Below are positions 51,501 through 59,720 of a DNA stretch of 64,000 bases, piece after piece (the first letter of the stretch is position 1; every line of letters begins with the position of its first letter). The notes beneath the pieces are model-generated. The model did no database searches, was not told where the DNA came from, and saw nothing but the letters and a program-made list of their open reading frames with translations. The position numbers and the translations under genes are program-made. This DNA is from Methylorubrum aminovorans (GTDB lineage Bacteria; Pseudomonadota; Alphaproteobacteria; Rhizobiales; Beijerinckiaceae), in NCBI RefSeq assembly GCF_022179725.1, contig NZ_BPRC01000011.1, forward strand, positions 1 through 64,000, in the 5' to 3' direction.

Positions 51501-52047
51501 CGCAGCCGGGGCACCACGCGAAGCCGCGCGGCAGCGCTCGCGGCGGCTCCGGTTCGACGGCGGCGCCCGCCTCCCTTGCGAGGCTGCGCAGCAGGTTCTT
51601 GAGGTTCTCCGGTCCGCCCGCGCGAAAATAGGCGTCGAGGCGGATGCAGGTCTCGGGCGGCAGGGTCGAGAAAGCGTCGAGGCGTGGATCCGGCCGATCG
51701 TCGCCGGGCAGAACCGCGAGCCGCACGCCGTGGGCCCGCGCGGCGGCGGCGGCGCGCTCGATGCCGTAGCGCCAGTAATCAAGCCCGCCGAGGCAGCGGA
51801 TGACGCAAACCTTCGCGCGGGCGATCACCGCATCGACGTAGAGATCGACCGACATCGGGTGGCGCAGTTGCGCCAGCTTGGCGAGCCGCAGCGAGGGCAG
51901 GCCGGGCTCGTCCGCATGGGCCCGTGCGACCGCCGCGAGATCGGTGTCGGTGAACGACAGGAACACGATGTCGCCCGGGCTCTGGCCGAGATCGACCGCC
52001 GCCTCGCCCTCGTCGAGGGAGACCGTATCAAGGCGGATCAGGTGCAT
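48520..52047 (-). CDS. cobN: cobaltochelatase large subunit CobN
   Basis: About 1175 residues from the ATG at 52047 (MHLIRLDTVSLDEGEAA). CobN/magnesium-chelatase H features: VCVIRCLGGLDYWRYGIERA, ALIHLGTHGTTEWLPGKAVA, PARIVMDLWASPTLRTGGED. It inserts cobalt into hydrogenobyrinic diamide with CobS and CobT, which are not in this window. Mid-protein, between FRFRMVRAAAAHI and GGGSLALFLQPDRG, about 65 residues of low-complexity sequence are encoded by an inserted palindromic repeat (50403-50596) that keeps the frame. Whether CobN still folds around it is open. Confidence 0.93.
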   Translation of the reverse strand: MHLIRLDTVSLDEGEAAVDLGQSPGDIVFLSFTDTDLAAVARAHADEPGLPSLRLAKLAQLRHPMSVDLYVDAVIARAKVCVIRCLGGLDYWRYGIERAAAAARAHGVRLAVLPGDDRPDPRLDAFSTLPPETCIRLDAYFRAGGPENLKNLLRSLAREAGAAVEPEPPRALPRGFAWCPGCGPLAIEAAMEAAGPGPLALLLVYRSAVLSGETAPAVQLAAALQERGMACVTLAVSSLKDPEAVATLRATLSQRRPDIVLAATAFSARDDAGFVLDAADCPVLQAYTIGAPRGAWAASARGMNASDLAMQVALPEFDGRLSGFPISFKEEAEAVEGFSERRAVPDPAGIAALADRAAAWVRLRQAPREERRLALVLSDYPARGGRAGYAVGLDTPESARAIAADLAAAGFAAGDLPEAGALMEALTKGEPDFCVPLADYAAWFERLPEARRVELTERWGAPEDDPVCRDGAFRFRMVRAAAAHIPSPGTRGEGRGDLVVGATSGSEGEGALQAESLSEMPPHLRLPPRRAPRQGGNATLSPQAGRGDALDAPRDAGGGGSLALFLQPDRGRSTDRKAGYHDPDEPPTHAYLAFYLGLRTAFDALIHLGTHGTTEWLPGKAVALAADCWPALAIGALPVVYPFIVDDPGEAAPAKRRLGGIALGHLTPTVEAAGLTPEAAALRELVEEYSTASVLDPRRAGLIAEAILDEAASNGLLAGAGIDGDTPMADALTALDAHLCDLGETPFRDGLHVFGRAPADAVAPVRASAEAERAALIAALDGRFVAPGPAGSPSRGRQDVMPTGRNLTTLDPRALPTRAATMLGTKAAEAVVRRYLQDEGEYPARIVMDLWASPTLRTGGEDVAHALALMGVRPIWDHASTRVTGFEVLPLALLDRPRIDVTCRVSGAFRDTFPETLSLLDRAARAVAAREEEDEENPLAAARRRGESAARIYGGAPGRYGAGTAEIALDRAWAGRSDLGQAYLAATTHAYGDAEGADADFAARVAAADAYVHAFDVAERDLLDGDAAADAMGGFFAAASGEGRVPALYSLDVSNPEAPRTRTAAEDIARLIRGRLGHPRWIAAQLRHGYRGAQEFAQGIDAVFVLAAATDAVSSADLDRLYGAWIADPETFEALKAANPEATRAILERFDEMRARGLWQSRRNAAPADAMMAAE
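50403..50596. repeat. MITE/REP-like palindromic element inside cobN
   Basis: About 194 bp whose two ends are imperfect inverted copies of each other. Each end is itself a hairpin (CCCTCTCCCC...GGGGAGAGGG at 50407-50432 and again near 50567-50594). Inner segments also have the pyrimidine/purine character (TTCACCCTCGCTTCC, GGAGGTGAGGGGG) of dispersed palindromic repeats of alphaproteobacteria. It is read through in frame by cobN. No ORF of its own. Confidence 0.7.
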
Positions 52048-52060
52048 GGCGCGGGCGCCC

Positions 52061-52957
52061 TCACGGCTCCAACGGGACGCGAGCCGGATGGGCCCGCTTG
52101 CGCCGGATGCGCCAGACCAGCCGGAGGAGCAAGGCGGCAAAAAGGACAATCGGCAGCCAGGGCAGGCTCGCGACGGTGAAGCGAAGGGCAGTGGCCGCGC
52201 TCTCGCCGAGGATCGGGCCGGCGCGGGTCCAGACCTCCTGCACCGGGGCGAAGGCGCCGGCCCGCGCCTGACTGGCGCGGAAGTTCACCGTGACGATCTC
52301 GGTGTCCACCCGCTGATCGAGGGTGCGGCGCGTCCCTTCCGCCTCCTCGATCTGGCTCTGGACCTGCGCCAACTCGCCTGCGATCTTGATCAGATCCTCG
52401 GCGCGGTTGTCCGGCTTCTCGGCGAGTGCCGTCAGGCGGGCGCGGTAATCGTTGAGCTGGGCGAGCCGCCGGCCGGTATCGGCAATCGAGGCGGTCAGAT
52501 CCTCGGCGCGGGTCGCCTGCTCGATCAGGGCGACGTCGCCCGCCGCCTCGCCCGGCAGGGGCGCGGTGACGAAGGCGACGTAGGGAGCGACCGCGGCATG
52601 CGGCAGCCGCACCTGAACCTGCGCCTGTGGCGGGCGGGTGCTGCTGCCGTCCCGGATCGAGGAATTCAGCAGCGTGCAGGTCGCGGACTCGTTGAGGCAG
52701 CGGTCGCGTGCGGCAGCGAAATGCGGCGCCACCCGCTCGGGCGCGAGCCCGACGGTGAGATCGTGACGGTAGGCGAGCTTGGCCGCGCTCCCCTCACGCG
52801 CGGCGGAGACGAAGGGCGCGGGCGCAGGAGCCTGGGCCATCCGCATCTCCCCGTCCGCCTCGCGCCGGCTGTCGGAACAGCCGGCGAGCAGGGCGAAGAC
52901 AGGAACCGCGAGCCAGAGCCCGCGCGGCAGCCGGCTTGCGGCCACGCCCCGGCTCAT
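52061..52957 (-). CDS. DUF4349-type lipoprotein in the cob operon
   Basis: 298 residues. Lipobox LLAGCSD after a signal segment (LWLAVPVFALLAGC). A DUF4349-like body follows: VQVRLPHAAVAPYVAFVTAP, a coiled coil (LAQLNDYRARLTALAEKPDN; ELAQVQSQIEEAEGTRRTLD), and a C-terminal membrane helix (LPWLPIVLFAALLLRLVW) with a basic tail. Its start overlaps the cobW stop and it ends 13 bp before cobN, so it is cotranscribed with B12 genes. A role in cobalt or B12 handling is not established. Confidence 0.75.
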   Translation of the reverse strand: MSRGVAASRLPRGLWLAVPVFALLAGCSDSRREADGEMRMAQAPAPAPFVSAAREGSAAKLAYRHDLTVGLAPERVAPHFAAARDRCLNESATCTLLNSSIRDGSSTRPPQAQVQVRLPHAAVAPYVAFVTAPLPGEAAGDVALIEQATRAEDLTASIADTGRRLAQLNDYRARLTALAEKPDNRAEDLIKIAGELAQVQSQIEEAEGTRRTLDQRVDTEIVTVNFRASQARAGAFAPVQEVWTRAGPILGESAATALRFTVASLPWLPIVLFAALLLRLVWRIRRKRAHPARVPLEP

Positions 52958-53988
52958 CCGCGCAGAGCGGCGGCGACCGCGTCCTGATCGAACCCTTTCA
53001 GGCCGATGACGACGAGGCGTCCGTCGCGGGGCTCCGCGCCCTTCCAGGGGCGGTCGTAATGGGCGGCGACGCGCCGGCCGACACCCTGCACCACGAGGCG
53101 CATCGGCTTGCCCTTCACTTCCGCAAAGCCCTTGATCCGCAGCACGCCCTCGGTCTCGGCCGCCTTTTCCACGCGGGCGGACAGGTCTTCCGGGCTGCCG
53201 GCGATACCGACCGGGATCGCGACCGACTCGAAGTCGTCGTGGTCGTGGTCCTCGCCTTCACCGTGATGCGAGGGGCGGGCGTCGAGGTCGTCTTCCGCCG
53301 CCGCCGCGATGCCGAGCAGCACCCGCGGATCGAGACGGCCGTGCTCGGTCGCGACGATCTCGACGGCGCGCGGCAGGTGCGCCTCGATCTCGGCACGCAC
53401 CTTCTGCTGGCCAGCCTCATCCAGCAGGTCGGCCTTGTTGAGCACCACGAGGTCGGCGCAGAGGATCTGGTCCTCGAACACCTCCTCCAGCGGATTGTCG
53501 TGATCGACCGATTGGTCCGCCGCGCGCTGATTGGCCAGCGCATCGGGGTCCTCGGCGAACAGCCCCGAGGCGACCGCCGGGCCGTCCACCACCGCGATCA
53601 CGCCGTCCACGGTCACCCGCGAGCGGATCGCCGGCCACTGGAAGGCCTGGACCAGGGGCTTGGGGAGCGCGAGGCCGGAGGTCTCGATCAGGATGTGCTC
53701 CGGTGGCTCGGGCCGGTCGAGAAGCTTGGTCAGCGCCGGCACGAAGTCGTCGGCCACGGTGCAGCAGATGCAGCCGTTGGGCAGCTCCACCACCGAATCC
53801 TCGTTGCAGCCCTCGATGCCGCAGGCGGCGAGGAACGAGCCGTCGAAGCCGAGATCGCCGAACTCGTTGACGATGATCGCGAGCCGGCGCCCGCCCGCAT
53901 TCTCCACGGTGTGGCGCACGAGCGTCGTCTTGCCGGCCCCGAGGAAGCCGGTGACGATGGTGCAGGGGATCTTGTCGACGAGGCTCAT
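52954..53988 (-). CDS. cobW: CobW GTPase, metallochaperone of the COG0523 family
   Basis: 344 residues. G3E GTPase motifs: Walker A TIVTGFLGAGKTTLVRHT, Walker B-like LIETSGLALP, the metal-binding C-x-C-C in NGCICCTVADDF, and NKAD in VVLNKADLLDE. A His/Asp-rich loop (HHGEGEDHDHDD) is typical of metal-binding members. It probably delivers cobalt to CobN. The C-terminal CobW_C domain is complete. Confidence 0.93.
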   Translation of the reverse strand: MSLVDKIPCTIVTGFLGAGKTTLVRHTVENAGGRRLAIIVNEFGDLGFDGSFLAACGIEGCNEDSVVELPNGCICCTVADDFVPALTKLLDRPEPPEHILIETSGLALPKPLVQAFQWPAIRSRVTVDGVIAVVDGPAVASGLFAEDPDALANQRAADQSVDHDNPLEEVFEDQILCADLVVLNKADLLDEAGQQKVRAEIEAHLPRAVEIVATEHGRLDPRVLLGIAAAAEDDLDARPSHHGEGEDHDHDDFESVAIPVGIAGSPEDLSARVEKAAETEGVLRIKGFAEVKGKPMRLVVQGVGRRVAAHYDRPWKGAEPRDGRLVVIGLKGFDQDAVAAALRG

Positions 53989-53991
53989 GGG

Positions 53992-54384
53992 TCAGGACGT
54001 CCGGTTCAGCGGCGGGATGCGGGCGACGACGCCCTTGCGGAACGCCTCCGGGCGCTCGCGCCAGGGCACGACGCCGTCGGGCGTCTCGAGGTAGCGGCGC
54101 AGGCCCGTGAGCAGCGTGCGGGCGGACGCCTCGGGATCTTCCAGGGCGTCGAAATCGCCGTAGACGTAGGTCCAGCGGTTCGGTGAGACGACCGCCACGG
54201 TGCAGGGCCGCTTGCAGACCGAGAGGCACTCGGCTCCCTCGATCGTCAGGCCCGGCACCGGCTCGCGTTCGGCTTCCGCCCGCAGCGCGGCCAGAAGCCT
54301 GGCTCCGGCGCGCGGCTCGGACGTGTCACCCGCCGCGCGGCAGGTGATGCAGACGGAAAGGGTCGCGGTATCGGGATCAAGCAT
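53992..54384 (-). CDS. DUF1636 metal-binding protein
   Basis: 130 residues from the ATG at 54384, which lies a few bases inside the cbtA end. Ferredoxin-like cysteine pattern: VCITCRAAGDTSEPRAGARL and ECLSVCKRPCTVAVVSPNRW, as in the CbiX/DUF1636 proteins found next to cobW. A metal-binding or small electron-transfer role in cobalt handling is likely by context. Confidence 0.85.
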   Translation of the reverse strand: MLDPDTATLSVCITCRAAGDTSEPRAGARLLAALRAEAEREPVPGLTIEGAECLSVCKRPCTVAVVSPNRWTYVYGDFDALEDPEASARTLLTGLRRYLETPDGVVPWRERPEAFRKGVVARIPPLNRTS

Positions 54385-55165
54385 GGGCGCGGGCGCCCGC
54401 CTCACGGCCGAACAGCCTCCAGGCCCAGCCGTAAGCAAGCCCGATTACCGCCCAGAACACGAAGCCGATGGCGAGCGAACGCGCGGCGAACTGCGCCGCC
54501 GCGGCCGGGGGCACCTGCGACGAGACCGTGTCGACCGATTGCGGCGCCCCGGCGAGGTGCGGCGCGACGATGAGGACGAGGCCACCTAAGATCGTCAGCG
54601 GCACCCGCCGCACGGCGATCAGATAAAGGCCGAGCCCGGTGGCGATCACCGTCATCAGCCACCACGATTGGCGCAGCAAGAGCGGCGCGGCGCCCATGCC
54701 CGGCAGTTCCGGCGGCAGGCCGATGGCGGGGGCGAGCGCCACCGCGAGGAAGCCCGCCACGCCGACGACGAGCCCGCTCTGCGGCGTCGGCTCGCGGCGC
54801 AGCGCCAGCATCACCGCCGCGAGCAGCAGCGCGTAGCCGACGCCGCCGACCAGCGTCGCGAGGCCGGTGAAGGCCATGCGCTGCAGGCCCGGCGCGGGCT
54901 GCCACTCGTCGGCCTTGCCATGGGCATGGCCGTGATCCTGGCCGCCCCCGCCATGAGCATGCTGCGAGGGCGCGTGGGCCGGGACGATCAGGGACGCGAA
55001 GGGTGCGGAATCATGGGAAGGCGCGAGGGCGGCGTGTGCGCCCTCACCCTCGTAGGTCTCCGCCTGGAGGATCAGCGGGGAGGTCAGCGCGAGCTGCAGG
55101 CCCGTCGCGACGACGGACGCGAGGAAGCCGGCGACGAGCGCCGCCGACAGCAATCGGGTGATCAT
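54377..55165 (-). CDS. cbtA: CbtA cobalt transporter subunit
   Basis: 262 residues with five or six membrane helices (e.g. LLSAALVAGFLASVVATGLQ; GLATLVGGVGYALLLAAVML; LAIGFVFWAVIGLAYGWAW). Between helices 1 and 2 is a His-rich loop (HAHGGGGQDHGHAHG) that probably binds metal. It pairs with cbtB, 29 bp upstream, under the B12 riboswitch, as is standard for this predicted cobalt importer. Confidence 0.9.
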   Translation of the reverse strand: MITRLLSAALVAGFLASVVATGLQLALTSPLILQAETYEGEGAHAALAPSHDSAPFASLIVPAHAPSQHAHGGGGQDHGHAHGKADEWQPAPGLQRMAFTGLATLVGGVGYALLLAAVMLALRREPTPQSGLVVGVAGFLAVALAPAIGLPPELPGMGAAPLLLRQSWWLMTVIATGLGLYLIAVRRVPLTILGGLVLIVAPHLAGAPQSVDTVSSQVPPAAAAQFAARSLAIGFVFWAVIGLAYGWAWRLFGREAGARAHA

Positions 55166-55194
55166 GGAAGGGCTTGAAGCCGCTGGAACGCGGA

Positions 55195-55374
55195 TCAGTG
55201 GCAGGGGAAGTTCTGCGCGTGGCGGAAATCGTGCGCCGCGTTGTGCAGCACGCTGGCCGGGGCGAAGCCCGCCACGAAGACGAGACCGAGGCCGAGGAAG
55301 GCCGCGACGAGGAGCGCGCGGGCGCCCTCGGCCGAGCGGGCGGTGGCCTGGGTCTGAAGGGTCGCAGTCGTCAT
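55195..55374 (-). CDS. cbtB: CbtB cobalt transporter subunit
   Basis: 59 residues from the ATG at 55374 (the frame is open to 55419, in riboswitch-proximal DNA). One membrane helix (LLVAAFLGLGLVFVAGF) and the family's His-rich end HNAAHDFRHAQNFPCH, the presumed metal ligand cluster. First gene of the riboswitch-controlled operon. Confidence 0.92.
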   Translation of the reverse strand: MTTATLQTQATARSAEGARALLVAAFLGLGLVFVAGFAPASVLHNAAHDFRHAQNFPCH

Positions 55375-55429
55375 CGGGTCACGGGCTCCGGCCGCCCCAC
55401 CGGCGGCGTTCGAGAACAAAAATCGTCGG

Positions 55430-55612
55430 ACGGCAGGTCTCCTGGCTCGCGGCTGGTCTCGCGCCTGCCGCCTTCCCGGATTACCCGGTGGCTCGTGGCA
55501 GGAACTCGCCGCTTACAGTTGCGGGGGCAGCCGCGGAATCGAGGTTTTGGCGAAACCTCTCACCACATTCCCTTTTCACCCCGTTGCCGGGGCACCGTCA
55601 CTCGCCGCTTGT
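55430..55612 (-). ncRNA. cobalamin (AdoCbl) riboswitch controlling the cbt-cob operon
   Basis: Read on the minus strand, the core CCCGCAACTGTAAGCGGCGA lies at about 55507-55526, and the diagnostic B12 box AGCCAGGAGACCTGCC lies at 55447-55432. Conserved stems are visible in between (GCCACGAGCC, ACCGGGTAATCCGGGAAGGC-like segments). It ends ~55 bp before the cbtB ATG. High B12 should switch off cobalt import and corrin synthesis. Confidence 0.93.
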
Positions 55613-55680
55613 AACGCGGAGCGGCGGGCCTTGCAAAGCGCCATTGCGTGAACGGGCAGGCTCGGTGCAAACCGGCGGCC

Positions 55681-56214
55681 ATGACGGATGCGGCGCCCGA
55701 CCGGATGACGCTGGTGCTCGGCGGCGCGCGCTCGGGCAAGAGCGCCTATGCCGAGCGGCTGATCGAGGCCTGCCCCGCCCCCTGGCTCTACATCGCCACG
55801 GCCCAGGCCTGGGACGACGAGATGCGCGCCCGGATCGGCGAGCACCGGGCTCGGCGCTCAGATTCCTGGCACACCCTCGACGTACCTCTGGCCCTGCCGG
55901 AGGCGGTGGCCGCCGCGACCGGACCGGTGCTGGTCGATTGCCTCACGCTCTGGCTCACCAACCTGCTGCTGGCCGAGGCCGATCTCGATGCCGCGACCGA
56001 GGCGCTGGCGCGGGCCTGCGCCGCGGCGGCGGGTCCGCTTGTACTCGTTGCCAGCGAGGTCGGCCTCGGCATCGTGCCGGAGAACGCGCTCGCCCGCCGT
56101 TTCCGCGATGCGGCCGGGCGGCTGCACCAGCGGTTGGCGCGCGAGGCCGACCGCGTCGTCCTCACGGTTGCCGGCCTGCCCCTGACGGTCAAACCCTCAC
56201 GCGAGACTCCTTAG
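55681..56214 (+). CDS. cobP: adenosylcobinamide kinase/guanylyltransferase CobP
   Basis: 177 residues from the ATG at 55681 (an in-frame ATG at 55648 is less likely). P-loop LVLGGARSGKSAYAERLIEA, then DCLTLWLTNLLL and VASEVGLGIVPENALARRFR, the conserved CobU/CobP signatures. It phosphorylates and then GTP-activates adenosylcobinamide in nucleotide-loop assembly. It diverges from the riboswitch operon and is followed directly by cobO, whose ATG overlaps its stop region. Confidence 0.93.
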   Translation: MTDAAPDRMTLVLGGARSGKSAYAERLIEACPAPWLYIATAQAWDDEMRARIGEHRARRSDSWHTLDVPLALPEAVAAATGPVLVDCLTLWLTNLLLAEADLDAATEALARACAAAAGPLVLVASEVGLGIVPENALARRFRDAAGRLHQRLAREADRVVLTVAGLPLTVKPSRETP

Positions 56215-56817
56215 ATGACCGAAGACGACACGCGTCACCGCGAAAAGATGGCCAAGCGCAAGGCGGTGCAGGACGCCGAGGTCGCCTCCAAAAAGATCGA
56301 GAAGGGCTTGCTGATCGTCCATACCGGCCCCGGCAAGGGCAAGACGACGGCCGCCCTCGGCCTCGTGCTGCGGATGCTCGGGCGCGGGCACCGCGTCGGC
56401 GTCGTGCAGTTCATCAAGGGCGCGTGGGACACGGGCGAGGCCCGCGCGCTCAAACGGTTCGGCGATCAAATCGCGTGGCACGCGCTCGGCGAGGGCTTCA
56501 CCTGGGAGACGCAGGACAAGGCCCGTGACATCGCCGCCTGCCGCAACGCCTGGGACACGGCGAAGGCGCTGATGGCGGATGGCAGCATCCGCCTTCTCGT
56601 CCTCGACGAGCTGAACATTGCGCTCCGCTACGATTACCTCGATCTCGACGCGGTGCTCGCCGACCTCGCCGCCCGGCGCCCCGACCTCCACGTCGTCGTC
56701 ACCGGCCGCAACGCCAAGCCGGCCCTGATCGAGGCCGCCGACCTCGTCACCGAGATGGGCAGCGTGAAGCACCACTTTTCGGCGGGCGTGAAGGCGCAGG
56801 AGGGGATCGAGTTCTAA
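56215..56817 (+). CDS. cobO: cob(I)yrinic acid a,c-diamide adenosyltransferase CobO
   Basis: 200 residues. BtuR/CobO motifs: P-loop GLLIVHTGPGKGKTTAALGL, VGVVQFIKGAWDTGEARAL, and LLVLDELNIALRYDYLDLD, ending VKHHFSAGVKAQEGIEF. It attaches the upper 5'-deoxyadenosyl ligand. It starts immediately after the cobP stop, so the two are coupled. Confidence 0.94.
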   Translation: MTEDDTRHREKMAKRKAVQDAEVASKKIEKGLLIVHTGPGKGKTTAALGLVLRMLGRGHRVGVVQFIKGAWDTGEARALKRFGDQIAWHALGEGFTWETQDKARDIAACRNAWDTAKALMADGSIRLLVLDELNIALRYDYLDLDAVLADLAARRPDLHVVVTGRNAKPALIEAADLVTEMGSVKHHFSAGVKAQEGIEF

Positions 56818-57050
56818 GGTTGCACGCGATTCTAGGCCAAAGCCAATCATACCAAATCCGGTTGATCCCTTCGGTATGGCTATCCCCCGTCATCCGGGAC
56901 CGCGCAGCGGACCCCGGGATCCGCCCGTGATGCGGGAGGCCCGTCCCCTGCGAGGCCAGTCGTGGATTCCGAGTTCGCCTGCGGCGCCTCGGAGACTGAG
57001 GTCAATGCAAGGCCGAACTCTTTAAGCGGAAACAGTATCAGATCGACGTT

Positions 57051-57082
57051 GCAGGGCTGCTAAGGGTGGAAAGCAGCCCTGC
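57051..57082. repeat. perfect hairpin repeat, copy 1 (between cobO and the MCP)
   Basis: GCAGGGCTGCT and AGCAGCCCTGC form an 11-bp perfect stem around a 10-base loop. The 24-bp core (57055-57078) recurs with 4 mismatches at 59651-59674 on the other side of the chemotaxis gene. Upstream (56880-57000) the spacer also contains CCGGGATC-type dispersed-repeat sequence. The region 56818-57219 has no gene. Confidence 0.65.
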
Positions 57083-57162
57083 CAGCTGGCCAGGACATTT
57101 TGGCGAAAAGCGGTCGCCTATTCTTCGCGCATTGATTCCCAGGTTTTTGAATAATCTATTTG

Positions 57163-57190
57163 ATCTGCAACTATGACAATAGTTGCAGAT
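57163..57190. terminator. bidirectional hairpin terminator of the MCP gene / cobPO
   Basis: ATCTGCAACTAT-GACA-ATAGTTGCAGAT is a perfect 12-bp stem with a 4-base loop, 30 bp past the MCP stop. A short T-rich stretch follows on the plus strand (TTCTGT). It may end transcription from both sides. Confidence 0.6.
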
Positions 57191-57219
57191 TTCTGTAGTG
57201 CGCCAAGCCTTTGCCTGAA

Positions 57220-59400
57220 CTAGGCTGCGCGGACGTTCGCGAGAAACTGCTCCATTTCGACGCGTAGCGCATTGGATTGCCCTGCCAGGCCTTTGGCGGC
57301 CGATGCAACGGCTTGAGCGGCATGCCCGGCGCCCTCAGCCTCCTGCGCGACCTCGGCGATGTTCGTGGTCACCTCCGAGGTGCCAGCCGAGGCCTGAGCC
57401 ATGCTTCGCACGATCTCCTGCGTCGTTACACCCTGCTCCTCAATCGCGGTCGCGATGTTCGTGGTCACGCCGCTCATGGACTGGATCTGGCGGGCGATAT
57501 CCTGGATTGCCTTAGCAGCGCCCGTGGTCGCTGCCTGGATCGCAGCGACTTGCTGGCCGATCTCGTCGGTCGCACGGGTCGTTTGGCTCGCCAACTCCTT
57601 CACCTCCGCAGCAACAACCGCGAAGCCGCGTCCGGCCTCACCCGCACGCGCCGCCTCGATCGTGGCATTGAGGGCAAGCAGGTTGGTCTGACTCGCAATG
57701 TTCGAGACTAGACCAACGACGTCCCCAATGCGGGTCGCCGCCTGGGCAAGAGCCGCCATCGTCTCCTCGGTGCACGAGGCTGCCTGCACGGCAGAAGCCG
57801 ACATCCCGGCGGCCTGCTCTACTTGGCGGCCGATTTCCTCGACGGTCGCGCCGAGTTCCTCCGCCGCGGCCGCCACGGCATTGACGTTGTCGGCTGTCTG
57901 ATGCGCTGCGCCAGCCACACTGGTCGAACGCTGTGCCGTTCCGGCAACCGCGTTTTGCATCGTGGCAGCCGAGCCCTGCAAGTCTGCGACCGCTTGTGCG
58001 ACGCTGGTGACGATGCCCCCAACGGAGCGCTCAAACCTGTCCGCGAGGTCGCGCAGCAAGGAGCGGCGAGCCTGCTCCTCACGCAAACGCGCGGCCTCCG
58101 TGGTCTTGAGTTGCTCGGCAGCTTCTTCCAGTGACATGTCTCGGATTGTCACCACTGCTCGGGCGATGTCGCCGATCTCGTCGGAGCGCCGGCTGCCGGG
58201 AACCTCTGCCAGCGCCTGCCGGGCCGCGAGTGCCTTTAGAGCCCGGGTGAGCGCATCAAGAGGTGTGACGATCGACCGGGCGAACAGCAGGCCGAGGATA
58301 GCCGTGCCGACAAGTACCGCCAGTGCGATGAAGGCAAGTGTCCGCGACAGGGTCTGTACGGCACCGATTGCCTCGGCCTCCGCCTGCTCGGCCACGACCG
58401 TCCAGGGCGCGCCGAGCACCGACACGGTGGCGCTCGCTGCCATGTGAGTGCCATCGGCGCCCGGGTAGGTGAAACTGCCGCCCACAAGTTGGGCTGCTCT
58501 CAAGCCGAGGTCCGATATAGGCGCGCCAGCCTTCACACTGGGGTTGAGCGGTGGGTTTGAGCGTAGGCGCCCATCTGTGCCGGTCGCCAAGATCTGCCCG
58601 GTCTCACCGAGCCCTGCACGCTTCGTCAGCGTCCGATCGAACAGCGCCGGGGTGACGCGCAGCGCGACGAAGCCGATCCGCTCCGCGGCCTGTGCCGTGC
58701 CCATGGCGACGTTGGCGCGCTTGGTCATCGCGCGGCCGATGAAGGCCGAGGGACCCGTGCCGACCGGGTATGACGCAAAATCCTCGAAGGTCGTTGCCGC
58801 CGGATCCTGCCCCTTCAGACGTTCGACGAGACGAGCGAGGCCGGTTTCCTTGATGTTCGGATCATCGAGCGACTTGGCAAAGTCTTCGCCTTTGGTCGTC
58901 GTATAGACGATGCGGCCACTCTCATCGAGGAATATCAGGTCCGCATAACCCGGCTCGGCCACGATTCGGCGGGCCACCTCCTGCACCTTGGCGTGACGGC
59001 GCCCGTACATTGCTGTTGTCGGTGTGCTGTCGAGTGCAACCCGCGCCTCGACGGTTGCTGGCGATCGGAAAGCCTCGACGATCCCGGTGAAGTCGGGCTT
59101 GGCTGGGTCGAGGTTCTCGATGAGATCAGGGAAGTTCGAGACGATTTGGGGGTGTCCAGCTGCGGCCAGGAAATCGGCCTGCATGCGGTCCGCTACCAGT
59201 TCGATGCCGTCGCGCCGGGCCGCAGCTGCCAGTTCAAGGCGCGCACCTGCCGCCTCAATGAGGCCGGACTTAGCGGACGACCAACTGAAGCCGCCCATGG
59301 CCGCAGCGCTGATAAGGGCAAGACCGATTGTCGTTGCAGGCAGCCGGATCCCGAGCCGGGATGCGTTGATCATGGTGTTGCGTCTCGACGGCATACTCAA
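57220..59400 (-). CDS. methyl-accepting chemotaxis protein
   Basis: 726 residues. Membrane helix 1 near residue 20 ([20 protein letters not shown]), a periplasmic sensor domain of ~330 residues of Cache type ([20 protein letters not shown]), helix 2 ([19 protein letters not shown]), HAMP ([20 protein letters not shown]), and a signalling domain with the conserved tip [20 protein letters not shown] and [20 protein letters not shown]. No C-terminal NWETF-type CheR tether. The ligand cannot be told. A second ATG (codon 10) is possible. Flanked by the repeated hairpin. Confidence 0.92.
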   Translation of the reverse strand: MSMPSRRNTMINASRLGIRLPATTIGLALISAAAMGGFSWSSAKSGLIEAAGARLELAAAARRDGIELVADRMQADFLAAAGHPQIVSNFPDLIENLDPAKPDFTGIVEAFRSPATVEARVALDSTPTTAMYGRRHAKVQEVARRIVAEPGYADLIFLDESGRIVYTTTKGEDFAKSLDDPNIKETGLARLVERLKGQDPAATTFEDFASYPVGTGPSAFIGRAMTKRANVAMGTAQAAERIGFVALRVTPALFDRTLTKRAGLGETGQILATGTDGRLRSNPPLNPSVKAGAPISDLGLRAAQLVGGSFTYPGADGTHMAASATVSVLGAPWTVVAEQAEAEAIGAVQTLSRTLAFIALAVLVGTAILGLLFARSIVTPLDALTRALKALAARQALAEVPGSRRSDEIGDIARAVVTIRDMSLEEAAEQLKTTEAARLREEQARRSLLRDLADRFERSVGGIVTSVAQAVADLQGSAATMQNAVAGTAQRSTSVAGAAHQTADNVNAVAAAAEELGATVEEIGRQVEQAAGMSASAVQAASCTEETMAALAQAATRIGDVVGLVSNIASQTNLLALNATIEAARAGEAGRGFAVVAAEVKELASQTTRATDEIGQQVAAIQAATTGAAKAIQDIARQIQSMSGVTTNIATAIEEQGVTTQEIVRSMAQASAGTSEVTTNIAEVAQEAEGAGHAAQAVASAAKGLAGQSNALRVEMEQFLANVRAA

Positions 59401-59650
59401 GAGATCGCTGGAATGCCCAGTCGAATCTTAACTTTCGTTTAAGTTGCATAAAATTACGCATCGCCTGCATAGATACATCACTGCTGAACGTTAGGCGCCG
59501 AATGCATAATCAGGCTGCGACTTTCCGGCCCTGCGAAATGACGCTCAGCCGTAGCACGCAGTCTATCCGCAAGCCCAGTCCCGACTCAGCTCAGGCCTTC
59601 AAGGGCCTGATGCACACGCCTGAAGTACGGTTTCCTGATAACGTAGGGAG

Positions 59651-59674
59651 GGCAGCTTAGGGTCGAAAGCGGCC
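59651..59674. repeat. hairpin repeat, copy 2 (upstream of the HigA-like gene)
   Basis: 20 of 24 positions match the repeat core at 57055-57078, including AGGGT-x-GAAAGC. The stem is imperfect here (GGC-x-GCT... / AGC-GGCC). The rest of the 59401-59720 spacer shows no gene; AT-rich sequence near 59440-59470 probably holds the MCP promoter. Confidence 0.5.
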
Positions 59675-59720
59675 AGGTCTTAGGGGCACGCTAATTCAGT
59701 AGAGACCTTGAAAGCCTGCC

